Assembly: GCF_000235425.2 (NCBI RefSeq)
Contig: NZ_KI912266.1
Span: 6,292,029 to 6,356,028 of the forward strand
Direction of reading: 5' to 3'
Source of the DNA: Pseudofrankia saprophytica
GTDB taxonomy: Bacteria > Actinomycetota > Actinomycetes > Frankiales > Frankiaceae
Length of the DNA: 64,000 nt
Part shown: positions 17,328 through 24,844 of the stretch, piece by piece
Position numbering within the stretch: the first letter of the stretch is position 1
Layout: every line of letters starts with the position of its first letter
Program-made: the position numbers and the translations under genes
Notes under the pieces: model-generated
Database searches by the model: none
Seen by the model: the letters and a program-made list of their open reading frames with translations, nothing else
Told to the model about the DNA's origin: nothing

Positions 17328-18173
17328 GTGGAACTCGGTGTCAGTGGTCTGAACGCGAAGGCGACGGCCGGTCCGGAGGCGACCGTCCGCCTGGCCCGGC
17401 TGGCCGAGGAGCTGGGATATCGCTCCTGGTGGGCCGGTGAGCACGTCGTGCTGCCCAGCCCCCGGGTGCCGGCCTCGCCGATGGAGGCGACCGACCCGAT
17501 CCTCGACCCTCTGATCCATCTGACCTACGTGGCCGCGGTCACCGAGCGGCTCGAGCTGGGCACCGGAATCATCATCCTTCCCCAGCGCAACCCGCTGGTT
17601 CTGGCGAAGCAGGTGGCGAGCCTGGACGTGCTGAGCGGAGGGCGGACGCTGCTCGGCGTCGGGGCCGGCTACCTGGAGCCGGAGATGTCCGCCATCGGAG
17701 TGCCGATGGCCGGGCGCGGCCGGCGCACGGACGAGTACCTGGACGCGATGACCTCACTCTGGCTCGATCCCCGGCCCGCCTACAGCGGGCAGTACGTCTC
17801 GTTCGAGGACGTCGACGCGCATCCCCGGCCCGTGCGCCCGGGCGGCCCGCGCGTCGTGATCGGCGGCCACAGCCCGGCCGCCTACCGACGCGCGGTCGCT
17901 CGCGGGCACGCGTGGTTCGGCAACGGCACCCCCGCCGACCTGACCACCCACCTGTCCGGACTGGCCGCGGCGGCGGCCGAGGTCGAGCGACCAGCCCGGC
18001 TCGGCCGGCTAGAGATCATCTATATGCAGCTCGATCCGATCGAGGTCACCGCCGCCGCCGCCCGCCGGTACGCCGAGCTCGGGGTCGACCGTCTCCTGGT
18101 GTATCCGCTGCCGATCGAGTCGGAGAAGGACGTCGCCGCGTTCCTGGAACGGCACGCCTCCCTGTCCGGCTGA
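17328..18173 (+). CDS. LLM-class F420-dependent oxidoreductase
   Basis: 281-residue luciferase-like TIM-barrel enzyme that should transfer hydride to or from coenzyme F420. Family blocks are 'LAEELGYRSWWAGEHVVLPS', 'LELGTGIIILPQRNPLVLAK', 'LDVLSGGRTLLGVGAGYLEP' and 'GPRVVIGGHSPAAYRRA'. The substrate cannot be inferred. GTG 17328 is preceded by AGAGGAG. Short direct repeats around 17270-17315 (GAGCAGAG) lie in the gap after the oxidoreductase, and the two genes may be co-transcribed. Confidence 0.9.
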   Translation: MELGVSGLNAKATAGPEATVRLARLAEELGYRSWWAGEHVVLPSPRVPASPMEATDPILDPLIHLTYVAAVTERLELGTGIIILPQRNPLVLAKQVASLDVLSGGRTLLGVGAGYLEPEMSAIGVPMAGRGRRTDEYLDAMTSLWLDPRPAYSGQYVSFEDVDAHPRPVRPGGPRVVIGGHSPAAYRRAVARGHAWFGNGTPADLTTHLSGLAAAAAEVERPARLGRLEIIYMQLDPIEVTAAAARRYAELGVDRLLVYPLPIESEKDVAAFLERHASLSG

Positions 18174-18257
18174 CCCGCTGACCCGCTGTGGCGACGCAGG
18201 CCGCGCGCGGGGGCGCGTCCCGGGTCCGATCGAGTCACGCACCGAACTCGCGGCTCG

Positions 18258-18665
18258 CTACGCCTCGACCGCCGCCGACTGGGCGCCCGATCCCTTCCAG
18301 TCGACCAACTGCACGATGATGCCGTTGGGGTCGCGAACCTGAAAGGCCCGCTCCCCCCACTCCTCCTCGGTCAGCGGCATGGTGATCACCACGCCCTCGC
18401 TCCGCAGCCGGGCGAGCTCGCCTTCCAGGTCGTCGACGACGAAGGCGAGGATGAGCCCGCCCGCGCGATCGTCACGCTGGTCGGCGGGAAGCGTCGGCAG
18501 GCCGCGGCGCAGGAAGACGACGTTCAGGCAGGCGTCGTCGCGGGCGAGGGAGGCGAATCCCTCCGCGGCCAACTGCTCGGTGAAGCCGAAGTGCCGGGTC
18601 AGGAATCCCGCCGACGCCGCCACGTCGTCGACGTTCAGCGAGACCGCGGCCGAGGTGATCTTCAT
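18258..18665 (-). CDS. VOC-superfamily (glyoxalase/bleomycin-resistance-like) protein
   Basis: 135-residue vicinal-oxygen-chelate protein with paired beta-alpha-beta-beta-beta modules: 'ITSAAVSLNVDDVAASAGFL' at the front and 'RAFQVRDPNGIIVQLVDW' at the back. Such proteins act as metal-dependent enzymes or drug-binding proteins; the substrate is unknown. ATG 18665 fits the family N-terminus. It is divergent from a TetR regulator, with a strong palindrome between the two, and is its probable target. Confidence 0.88.
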   Translation of the reverse strand: MKITSAAVSLNVDDVAASAGFLTRHFGFTEQLAAEGFASLARDDACLNVVFLRRGLPTLPADQRDDRAGGLILAFVVDDLEGELARLRSEGVVITMPLTEEEWGERAFQVRDPNGIIVQLVDWKGSGAQSAAVEA

Positions 18666-18699
18666 GGTGGGCCCTTCGGGATCGACAACTCTGTACGGC

Positions 18700-18731
18700 G
18701 TACATCGTACATCGTACATCGTTCGATGTAC
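18700..18731. promoter_or_regulatory. TetR operator: three GTACATC repeats plus palindrome
   Basis: GTACATC occurs three times in tandem (18700-18720). The last copy forms the perfect palindrome GTACATCG-TT-CGATGTAC (18714-18731). It sits between the divergent VOC and TetR genes. Confidence 0.7.
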
Positions 18732-18743
18732 GAAGATGGCCAG

Positions 18744-19544
18744 GTGACGGATGAGCGCTCGGGATCTGGTGACCCGGCACGCACGCTGGCGCTGCTGTGG
18801 GGGAAGCCGCTGGCACCGTCGCGTCGTGGACCGGCCCGGGGGCTGGAACTGACGGCCGTGGTCGACACCGCCATCGGGCTGGCCGACCGCGAGGGGCTGG
18901 CCGCGGTGACCATGCGAGCGGTCTCCCGGGCACTCGGTGTCGTGCCGATGACCCTCTACACCTACGTGCCAGGAAAGGCCGAGCTGCTCGACCTGATGCT
19001 GGACGCGGTCTACAGCCGGATGCCACGCACGGACACCACGGGTGCGCCGTGGCGCGCACGGCTGACCGCCGTCGCCGACGAGAACCGGGCGCTCTTCGCC
19101 GCGCACGCCTGGGCCGCCGGGATCTCGACCCTCCGCCCGCCGCTCGGGCCCGGCCTCATGGCGAAGTACGAGCACGAGCTGTCCGCGTTCGACGGGCTCG
19201 GCCTCGCCGACGTCGAGATGGATGACTGCCTGACCTACCTGCTGTCCTTCGTCCAGGCCAATGCCAGGGAGGCGCACCAGGCGGCCACCGCGGCGACAGC
19301 CGGCGACGACGCGCAGTGGTGGGAGCGGGTCGGCCCGCTGCTCGTCCAGGTGCTCGACGAACGGCGCTATCCGCTGGCCAGCCGGGTCGGCACCGCCGCC
19401 GGCGAGGCGCACGGCAGCGCCCACGACCCCGACCACGCGTACCGCTTCGGCCTCGCCCGCGTCCTCGACGGCCTGGCCTCCCTCATCGAACGCGCTGAGC
19501 CAGGTTCGCCGGGCAGGCAGGTCAGCGCCGACGGCACCGGTTGA
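18744..19544 (+). CDS. TetR-family regulator (TetR_C-type)
   Basis: 266-residue regulator. The HTH is at about residues 40-75 ('LADREGLAAVTMRAVSRALG', 'VVPMTLYTYVPGKAELLDLM'), and the long all-helical C-domain resembles TetR class C-terminal domains ('MDDCLTYLLSFVQANAREAH'). It probably represses itself and the divergent VOC gene through the GTACATC palindrome. The start is uncertain: GTG 18744 gives an untranslated operator, whereas ATG 18726 lies inside the palindrome. No strong Shine-Dalgarno is seen for either. Confidence 0.85.
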   Translation: MTDERSGSGDPARTLALLWGKPLAPSRRGPARGLELTAVVDTAIGLADREGLAAVTMRAVSRALGVVPMTLYTYVPGKAELLDLMLDAVYSRMPRTDTTGAPWRARLTAVADENRALFAAHAWAAGISTLRPPLGPGLMAKYEHELSAFDGLGLADVEMDDCLTYLLSFVQANAREAHQAATAATAGDDAQWWERVGPLLVQVLDERRYPLASRVGTAAGEAHGSAHDPDHAYRFGLARVLDGLASLIERAEPGSPGRQVSADGTG

Positions 19545-19630
19545 GGCCGAATCGATCACCCGTCAGGTGTGATCGCACACGATCTCGGCCGGGCCTCGGG
19601 ATGGCGGGACCGCTCGCCGGGATGCACGGA

Positions 19631-19820
19631 TCAGGCCGGGCCAGAACGCGCGACCCGAAAGCCGACATCGTCGACCTGGTAGCTCGGATGGCTGCGCCGC
19701 CGCACGGAGGCCCGGCAGCTCCGGTGCTCGTCGGCCCACCCGCCGCCGCGTAGCACCCGGTAGGTGCCGTAGACCTCGGCGTCGTAGACGTCCCAGCACC
19801 AGTCCCAACCGTGGTCGCGC
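19631..19820 (-). pseudogene. Formylglycine-generating-enzyme (SUMF1) domain, C-terminal stump
   Basis: Reading the minus strand to TGA 19633-19631 gives 'WDWCWDVYDAEVYGTYRVLR', 'GGGWADEHRSCRASVRRRSH' and 'PSYQVDDVGFRVARSGPA'. This is the unmistakable end of the FGE-sulfatase/SUMF1 fold, including the RGGGW and GFRVAR motifs. Only about 62 codons remain of a domain of about 250. The frame is broken just before 'GWDW', where the family has GNVWEW, by a switch to a different gene on the plus strand. It has no start and should be inactive. Confidence 0.8.
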
Positions 19821-19821
19821 C

Positions 19822-19962
19822 CGCCAGGTGATCGACGTCGTCGAGTTCCGCTGGGAGGCCGTGTCCGTCGACACCGGCGACGTGGTGGGCGGGGGCCTGG
19901 AGATCGTCGTGCTCGACGACGACGGCCGGATCAGGACCGACTACATGTTCCCGGGAGTCTGA
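19822..19962 (+). pseudogene. NTF2/SnoaL-like protein, C-terminal stump
   Basis: About 46 codons to TGA 19960-19962 read 'VIDVVEFRWEAVSVDTGDVV' then 'GGGLEIVVLDDDGRIRTDYM'. This matches the closing strands of SnoaL/NTF2-like proteins. The first two thirds are absent. GTG 19828 could in principle start a 44-residue peptide, but an isolated fragment of the fold is unlikely to work. It overlaps the convergent regulator gene by 22 bp, a spacing expected of its original neighbour. Confidence 0.65.
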
Positions 19963-20720
19963 TCTCCAGCCGCGGGGCGCGCCGCCCCGGCGGCCGCCGC
20001 GAGAGCTTCGGCCGTCGCCGGGTCGACCGGCAGGAACGCCTCCAGTTTCAGCTCGGCGAGGGTCACGTCAACGGCGGTGGCGAAGGTCGTCACCGTCGTC
20101 ATCAGGCGCAGCTCGCCGCGCGATGACGCCAGGTGGAGCGGGACCGCGAAACCGAGCAGCCCGTCGGACGGTCCCAGGTCGGGTACGTACCCCATCAGCT
20201 CGGCGCGCAGCTCCGGCAGGTGGCCGAGGCGCGCCAGGATGTGGCGTGCCCATTCGGCGAGGTTGCGGATGCGGGGCGCCACGCCCTCGGGATGCAGCGC
20301 GAGGCGGTAGACGTTCCGGCCCGGGCCGACGAGCTCGGGCCGGGCGCCTTCGGTGATCAGGTCGAAGGCGTCGTTCGCGGCGATCAGGTCACCGGCGCCG
20401 TCCACGACCAGCGCCGGGTACGGCAGGTGCCCGCGCAGGATGTGGTCGATCGCGGTGCGGACCGGGGCCAACACCGGGTCGCTGAGCACGCTCTCCGGGT
20501 AGACGGGCGCGTACCCGGCCGCCAGCAGCAGCTCGTTGCGCTCCCGCAGGGGCAGTTCGAGTGACTCGGCCAGGCGCACCACCAGCCCCCGGCCTGGGGC
20601 GGACCGGCCGGACTCGATGAAGCTGAGATGCCGCTGGGTGGTGCCCGCCCGCAGTGCCAGGTCGAGCTGGCTGAGATGGCGGCGGGTACGGCGTTCGCGT
20701 AGCGCGCTGGGGAACTCCAC
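19941..20720 (-). CDS. XRE-family regulator with MmyB-like domain
   Basis: 259-residue regulator. The HTH occupies the first 65 residues ('ALRERRTRRHLSQLDLALRA', 'TTQRHLSFIESGRSAPGRGL'); the rest is an MmyB-like ligand domain ('PALVVDGAGDLIAANDAFDL', 'LGFAVPLHLASSRGELRLMT'). GTG 20720 is the start. Regulators of this type often sit beside SnoaL-like genes, and only a stump of one remains next to it (19822-19962), so its original target may be lost. It is divergent from the LLM enzyme at 20806. Confidence 0.88.
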   Translation of the reverse strand: MEFPSALRERRTRRHLSQLDLALRAGTTQRHLSFIESGRSAPGRGLVVRLAESLELPLRERNELLLAAGYAPVYPESVLSDPVLAPVRTAIDHILRGHLPYPALVVDGAGDLIAANDAFDLITEGARPELVGPGRNVYRLALHPEGVAPRIRNLAEWARHILARLGHLPELRAELMGYVPDLGPSDGLLGFAVPLHLASSRGELRLMTTVTTFATAVDVTLAELKLEAFLPVDPATAEALAAAAGAARPAAGDQTPGNM

Positions 20721-20805
20721 CCGCCTGTTCTAACGACGTCGGTGGCGCCCGGCCATTCCCTGGCGGGAATTGTCGCCGTCCGCGCCGGCCGTGAGCATCG
20801 GCGGC

Positions 20806-21768
20806 ATGGACATCGGTGTGCTTCTTCCGACCGGGGCCGCCCAGTGGGGCGCGGACGGCGACCCTCGAGAGCTGGTCACGTTCGGCCGTGCGGCCGAACG
20901 CCTGGGATTCTCCTCGCTCTTCGTCAACGACTCGCTGATCAGCCCGCGCATCGAGGCGCTGACGATGTTGGCCGCGCTCGCCCCGGTCACCGAGGCGGTC
21001 ACCTTGGGAACGGGGGCACTGCTGCCGTTCCTGCGCCGGCCGATCCAGGCCGCCCAGTCCCTGGCGTCGGTCGACCTGCTGTCCGGTGGCCGGCTCACGG
21101 TAGCGGTGGGCGCGGGCTTCCCAGGTCGTTTCGGCCGGCCCTTCTACACCCTTTCCGAGGTGCCGTGGGAACGGCGCTTCGCCCGGCTGGACGAGACGGT
21201 CGCGCTGTGGCGGGCGCTGTGGAACGGCGCCGGCTCGTTCCACGGCGAGATCCTCAGGTTCGACGACGTCCCGCCCGCGACCAGGCCGCCGCGGGCGGGC
21301 GGGCCGCCGATCTGGCTCGGGGGCGCGACCCAGGCCGCGCTGGCCCGCGCCGGGCGGGCGTACGACGGGTGGCTGCCCTATCCGCCCGACCCGGCCGACT
21401 ACGCGTCCGGGCTTCGGGAGGTCCGCACGGCGGCGACCGACGCCGGCCGCGCCGCCGAGGACATCACCCCCGCGCTGTTCGTCTCGGTACGGATCGACGA
21501 CGACGTCGAGAGCGGCCGCCAGGCGCTGGACGCCTACGCGCGCGCCACCTACGGGATGCCGCTGGAGGAGCTGGAGAAGATCCAGGCGGTGGTCACCGGC
21601 TCCGCCGACCAGGTCCTGGCGGGGCTGGCCCGGTACGTCGCCGGCGGCGCGCGGCACATCGTCGCCCGCCTGGGTGCTCTGGATCTGCGTTCCCAACGCG
21701 ACCAGCTCGAGCGGGTCGCCGCCCTGATCCCCGCCGTCCGGGCATCGGCCCATACGGATCACGTCTAG
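20806..21768 (+). CDS. LLM-class F420-dependent oxidoreductase
   Basis: 320-residue luciferase-like enzyme. Blocks seen are 'MDIGVLLPTGAAQWGADG', 'AERLGFSSLFVNDSLISPRI', 'VTLGTGALLPFLRRPIQAAQ' and 'VDLLSGGRLTVAVGAGFPGR'. Substrate unknown; the cofactor is inferred from the family. ATG 20806 fits the conserved N-terminus, and the 12 codons upstream have no family match. The MarR regulator starts 28 bp downstream, and its operator overlaps this gene's stop codon. Confidence 0.9.
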   Translation: MDIGVLLPTGAAQWGADGDPRELVTFGRAAERLGFSSLFVNDSLISPRIEALTMLAALAPVTEAVTLGTGALLPFLRRPIQAAQSLASVDLLSGGRLTVAVGAGFPGRFGRPFYTLSEVPWERRFARLDETVALWRALWNGAGSFHGEILRFDDVPPATRPPRAGGPPIWLGGATQAALARAGRAYDGWLPYPPDPADYASGLREVRTAATDAGRAAEDITPALFVSVRIDDDVESGRQALDAYARATYGMPLEELEKIQAVVTGSADQVLAGLARYVAGGARHIVARLGALDLRSQRDQLERVAALIPAVRASAHTDHV

Positions 21769-21794
21769 ATAGTTGCTATCTGGAATTAACTATC
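21767..21794. promoter_or_regulatory. MarR-type operator with nested inverted repeats
   Basis: AGATAG-TTG-CTATCT (21767-21781) is a perfect palindrome. GATAGTT (21768-21774) also pairs with AACTATC (21788-21794). The site overlaps the stop codon of the LLM gene and ends three bases before the MarR start, so it is the likely autoregulatory operator. Confidence 0.65.
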
Positions 21795-21796
21795 GT

Positions 21797-22273
21797 ATGG
21801 TCGGGCGCATGCACGAACGAACGGACATCGAGGAGTTCTCCGGCGCGGTCATGGCGCTCGTGAACCTCATCCGGCGCGGCCAGGCCAGGGCGTTCGACAC
21901 CGAGCTGGTCGCCGTCATGCAGCTGCTTGCCGACGGCCGTGCCCTCCCCCCGAGCGAGATCGCCGAGGCTCTCAGCTCCCCGCGCCCCTCCGTGACCCGA
22001 AGGATCCAGGCACTCGAAGCCGCCGGAAAGATCGAGATCCACCCGGACCCAGACGACCGCCGGTCGTACCGGGTGGCGCTCAGCGCGGCAGGCCAGGCGG
22101 AGCTCGACGACCTGGCCGCGAAGGGCATGAAGCTGTTCGCCACCTGGGTGAGCGCATGGACGCCGGCGGAGGTCCGGACGTTCTCGGCACTCGCCAGGCG
22201 GTTGACGGACGGCGCGGTCACGCCACCGGCACCAGCACGCGGGAACGCCTGGTGGCGGGAGCAGCAGGCATGA
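21797..22273 (+). CDS. MarR-family transcriptional regulator
   Basis: 158-residue winged-helix regulator with 'DGRALPPSEIAEALSSPRPS', 'VTRRIQALEAAGKIEIHPDP' and the wing 'DDRRSYRVALSAAG', typical of MarR proteins. It has no Shine-Dalgarno before ATG 21797 and may be leaderless; ATG 21809 is the alternative. Its stop overlaps the start of the DUF998 gene (ATGA), so the two are translated together. The operator immediately upstream suggests self-repression released by a small ligand. Confidence 0.88.
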   Translation: MVGRMHERTDIEEFSGAVMALVNLIRRGQARAFDTELVAVMQLLADGRALPPSEIAEALSSPRPSVTRRIQALEAAGKIEIHPDPDDRRSYRVALSAAGQAELDDLAAKGMKLFATWVSAWTPAEVRTFSALARRLTDGAVTPPAPARGNAWWREQQA

Positions 22274-23034
22274 CGAGCCACGCGCCCGGCATCCCCTCGA
22301 TCGCGGCCCGCCCCGTGACCTCCCGGCGTTTCTGGGGTGCGGTGGGCCTGGCGGCGCAGCTCGTCTTCACCGTCGGCTGGCTGCTCGCGGGCACCTGGCA
22401 GGGCCCCCGCTACGACGCGGTCCGGGATTCGATCAGTGACGAGACCGCGCTCACCGCGCCACACGCCTGGCTCCCCATCACCTGCCAGCTTCTGGCCGGT
22501 CTGGGCACGATCGCCTTCGCGCTGTTCGGGCTACGGCCCGCGCTGACCACCGCGGGCAGGACGGCCAGATATGCCCCGTGGATGCTGGCGGGTGGAGCCG
22601 TGGCCTACCTGGTCATCTTTCCCCGGCTCCCCTGCCGCCTCGCCGACACGGCCTGCGGCGTCCACCAGCATCTCTACAGTGCCGGAGGACTGACCGACGC
22701 CATCGCCTCGGGCGCCCTCATCGCCCTGCTCGCCGTCGCGCCCTTTCCCCTCTGGCGACGCATGCGCGAAATTCCTCGCTGGCGTCGCCTTCGACCCGTG
22801 ATGCTCGGCGCCCGTGTCCTCGGCCCGATACTGCTGATCGCCACCGCCTCGCAGGGCCCCTACGCGCCCGGCTCCCAGGAAGGCCTGTTCGAGCGGATGC
22901 TGGCCCTCACGGTCGCGGTCTGGATCTGCGCGCTCGCCGCCAGCCTCCTGGTCTCGTCGAATCACGACACCGCGGCGGGCAGCCCCGACTCCTGGAGCGG
23001 CATACCTCCCTTCCCCACCGACCCAGGGCACTGA
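22270..23034 (+). CDS. DUF998-family membrane protein
   Basis: 254-residue integral membrane protein with about six hydrophobic segments ('AVGLAAQLVFTVGWLLAGTW', 'LAGLGTIAFALFGLRPAL', 'WMLAGGAVAYLVIFPRL', 'ASGALIALLAVAPFPLW'). The 'YDAVRDSISDETALTAPHAW' loop is typical of DUF998. Function unknown. It is translationally coupled to the MarR regulator by an ATGA overlap, so it is probably induced by the same signal. Confidence 0.85.
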   Translation: MTSHAPGIPSIAARPVTSRRFWGAVGLAAQLVFTVGWLLAGTWQGPRYDAVRDSISDETALTAPHAWLPITCQLLAGLGTIAFALFGLRPALTTAGRTARYAPWMLAGGAVAYLVIFPRLPCRLADTACGVHQHLYSAGGLTDAIASGALIALLAVAPFPLWRRMREIPRWRRLRPVMLGARVLGPILLIATASQGPYAPGSQEGLFERMLALTVAVWICALAASLLVSSNHDTAAGSPDSWSGIPPFPTDPGH

Positions 23035-23045
23035 CCCACGCCGCC

Positions 23046-23768
23046 TCACGCGGGCAGAACGGCCACCTGGGTCTGGTGGAAGGTCGGGGTTTCGGCCTGG
23101 TCCGCGATGGCCTGGGCGAGTTGGCCGTAGCCGAGCACACCCTCGAACAGACGGTGGCCGACCGGCGGTTCGACCAGAAGGTAGCCCGCCGCGTCACCGG
23201 CGCCGTCGGCCCGCAGGCCGGCCGGTGGGGTCACGACCAGCCAGTCGAGCTCGGTGCCAAGGCCGCGCAACGCGGGCAGCTCACGAGCATGCGCGCGCGC
23301 GAACGGCAGCAGCGGCGGTGGAAAGACGTCGGGGTCGTCCATGACCGTTCGCCCGTCGGCCAGGGGCAGGGTGGCGAACAGCCCGATCGTGACGATCCGG
23401 GCGGGTGGCGACGTCCGTGCGGCGCCGACGACCGCGGCGACGACGTGCTCGTAGAACGCCTCGTCGAAGCCGTCGAACGAGGGCGGCGGCGCCGAGAAGG
23501 GCGTCACGGCGACCACGACGACGTCGGCGTCACGCAGGACGTCGAGGAGGTCGGCGCCGCGGGTGGCGTCCGCCTCGGCCACCTCGACACCTTGGTCCGC
23601 GAGACAGCGGTGTCGACGGGCGTCGCGGACCACCCCGGTCACTCGGTGTCCCCGGGCGAGGAGTTCCTGGCTGACGGCTCGTCCCGCGCGACCACCGGCA
23701 CCGAGCACGGCGACCCGCGCCGACGCGGCCGCTCGGGGTACCGCCGCGGTGAACTGTGTTCCTGTCAT
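23046..23768 (-). CDS. NAD(P)-binding NmrA-like / NAD-dependent epimerase-type protein
   Basis: 240-residue atypical SDR. The front is a Rossmann motif 'VAVLGAGGRAGRAVSQELLA' followed by 'VTGVVRD' and 'DADVVVVAVTPF'. The later 'IVTIGLFATLPLADGRTVMD' and 'ELDWLVVTPPAGLRADG' are typical of NmrA-like reductases and redox sensors. ATG 23768 is chosen by family length; the frame upstream to 24755 is antisense to the HxlR genes. It is divergent from HxlR at 23839, the usual arrangement for an HxlR-controlled gene. Confidence 0.88.
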   Translation of the reverse strand: MTGTQFTAAVPRAAASARVAVLGAGGRAGRAVSQELLARGHRVTGVVRDARRHRCLADQGVEVAEADATRGADLLDVLRDADVVVVAVTPFSAPPPSFDGFDEAFYEHVVAAVVGAARTSPPARIVTIGLFATLPLADGRTVMDDPDVFPPPLLPFARAHARELPALRGLGTELDWLVVTPPAGLRADGAGDAAGYLLVEPPVGHRLFEGVLGYGQLAQAIADQAETPTFHQTQVAVLPA

Positions 23769-23838
23769 GGCGGCCAAGCTAGGGACCGGTAGGCCGGTTA
23801 CCGCAACGTGACTGGCTACCGTTGGCGGAGTGGACGGA

Positions 23839-24252
23839 GTGGAGAAGACGGCCGACGCCCCGACATTCGACCCGGCGTGCCCGATGAGTGCCTTCCCGGT
23901 ACAGATCGGCGACAAGTGGACCGCGATGGTCATCCTGTGCCTCGAGGCCCGACCACGGAGATTCACCGAGCTAAAGCAGAACCTCGGGTCGGTGAGCGCG
24001 AAGGTCCTAACCGACACCCTTCGCGCGATGGAGCGTGATGGCCTGGTGAGTAGAAGCGCCTTCGACGAGAACCCGCCCCGGGTGGAGTACCAGCTGACCG
24101 CACTCGGCCGGTCGCTTCTGCAGCTGGTCGAAGCGGCCCGGAACTGGGCCCGGGACAACCTCGACGACCTGTTGTCGGCCCGCCGGAGGCACGACGACAC
24201 GCTTCTCGACGGTCGGGTTGGGCTGAGGGCTGGCGGCTCTAGCGGGGCGTGA
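23839..24252 (+). CDS. HxlR-family transcriptional regulator
   Basis: 137-residue winged-helix regulator. It has the HxlR hallmark 'CPMSAFPVQIGDKWTAMVIL' with its conserved Cys, then 'RRFTELKQNLGSVSAKVLTD' and 'LRAMERDGLVSRSAFDENPP'. HxlR proteins respond to electrophiles, redox state or aldehydes through that cysteine. GTG 23839 has GGCGGAG eight bases upstream; GTG 23830 is possible. It probably controls the divergent NmrA-like gene. Confidence 0.88.
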   Translation: MEKTADAPTFDPACPMSAFPVQIGDKWTAMVILCLEARPRRFTELKQNLGSVSAKVLTDTLRAMERDGLVSRSAFDENPPRVEYQLTALGRSLLQLVEAARNWARDNLDDLLSARRRHDDTLLDGRVGLRAGGSSGA

Positions 24253-24418
24253 ACCGGCTGCCGTCGCGGCGGATGCGCAGGGCCCGTTCCCCAGCGAAAT
24301 GGGCGGGGACGACCAGGGCGTCCGTGTCGGCGGCGCGGCCGAGGACCCGCTGACGGGTCTCGGCGGCTTGCCGTGGGTCGTGGCAGAAGCAACTGGACAC
24401 GTGTGGCTCCCAGAACCG
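24239..24418 (-). pseudogene. MBL-fold metallo-hydrolase, C-terminal stump
   Basis: About 59 codons on the minus strand ending at TAG 24241-24239 read 'WEPHVSSCFCHDPRQAAETR', 'QRVLGRAADTDALVVPAHFA' and 'GERALRIRRDGSRFTP'. This matches the end of metallo-beta-lactamase-fold hydrolases, including the late 'PAHF' histidine. The front of the gene, with the HxHxDH site, is missing, and the fragment begins where the second HxlR gene starts on the other strand. It overlaps the 3' end of the first HxlR gene. Confidence 0.7.
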
Positions 24419-24437
24419 CATGGGTCGGAGGACCGCC

Positions 24438-24788
24438 GTGGCAGTGGTCGTGACCGAGCAGCAACGCCGGGAATGCCCGGTGACCGGCGTGCTGCACCGC
24501 GTCGGCAACAAGTGGAGCCCGGTGGTCATCGGACTGTTGGCCGACCATCCCTATGGCTTCAACGAGCTCGACCGCGCCATCGAAACGATCAGCCGCCGCG
24601 TCCTGACCAGAACCCTGCGCGTCCTGGAAGCCGAGGGATACGTTCGCCGCACGACCCTCGATGGCCGCGCCGCCCGGGTGGAGTACTCCCTCACCGACCG
24701 CGGAACCTCGCTGCACGAGCAGCTGCTCGCGTTCAACCAGTGGGCCCTCGACCATCGCGGAGGGGAGAGGGCGGAGGCTGACGCCTAG
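24438..24788 (+). CDS. HxlR-family transcriptional regulator (second)
   Basis: 116-residue winged-helix regulator with 'CPVTGVLHRVGNKWSPVVIG', 'FNELDRAIETISRRVLTRTL' and 'EAEGYVRRTTLDGRAARVEY'. GTG 24438 has a GGAGG (24427-24431) six bases upstream, which decides the start over ATG 24420. Its normal divergent target is presumably the MBL-fold gene reduced to a stump at 24239-24418, so it may now be an orphan regulator. Confidence 0.87.
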   Translation: MAVVVTEQQRRECPVTGVLHRVGNKWSPVVIGLLADHPYGFNELDRAIETISRRVLTRTLRVLEAEGYVRRTTLDGRAARVEYSLTDRGTSLHEQLLAFNQWALDHRGGERAEADA

Positions 24789-24844
24789 CGCGTTGTCGCC
24801 AGGTCGGCAGAACTGGTCCTCTCTCCCTCCGCGATCCGGCGAAG

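Noticed and set aside
19563-19874. 103-codon minus-strand frame over the FGE stump
   Set aside because: The biologically meaningful reading is in a different minus-strand frame that gives SUMF1 motifs; this frame is Arg-rich noise.
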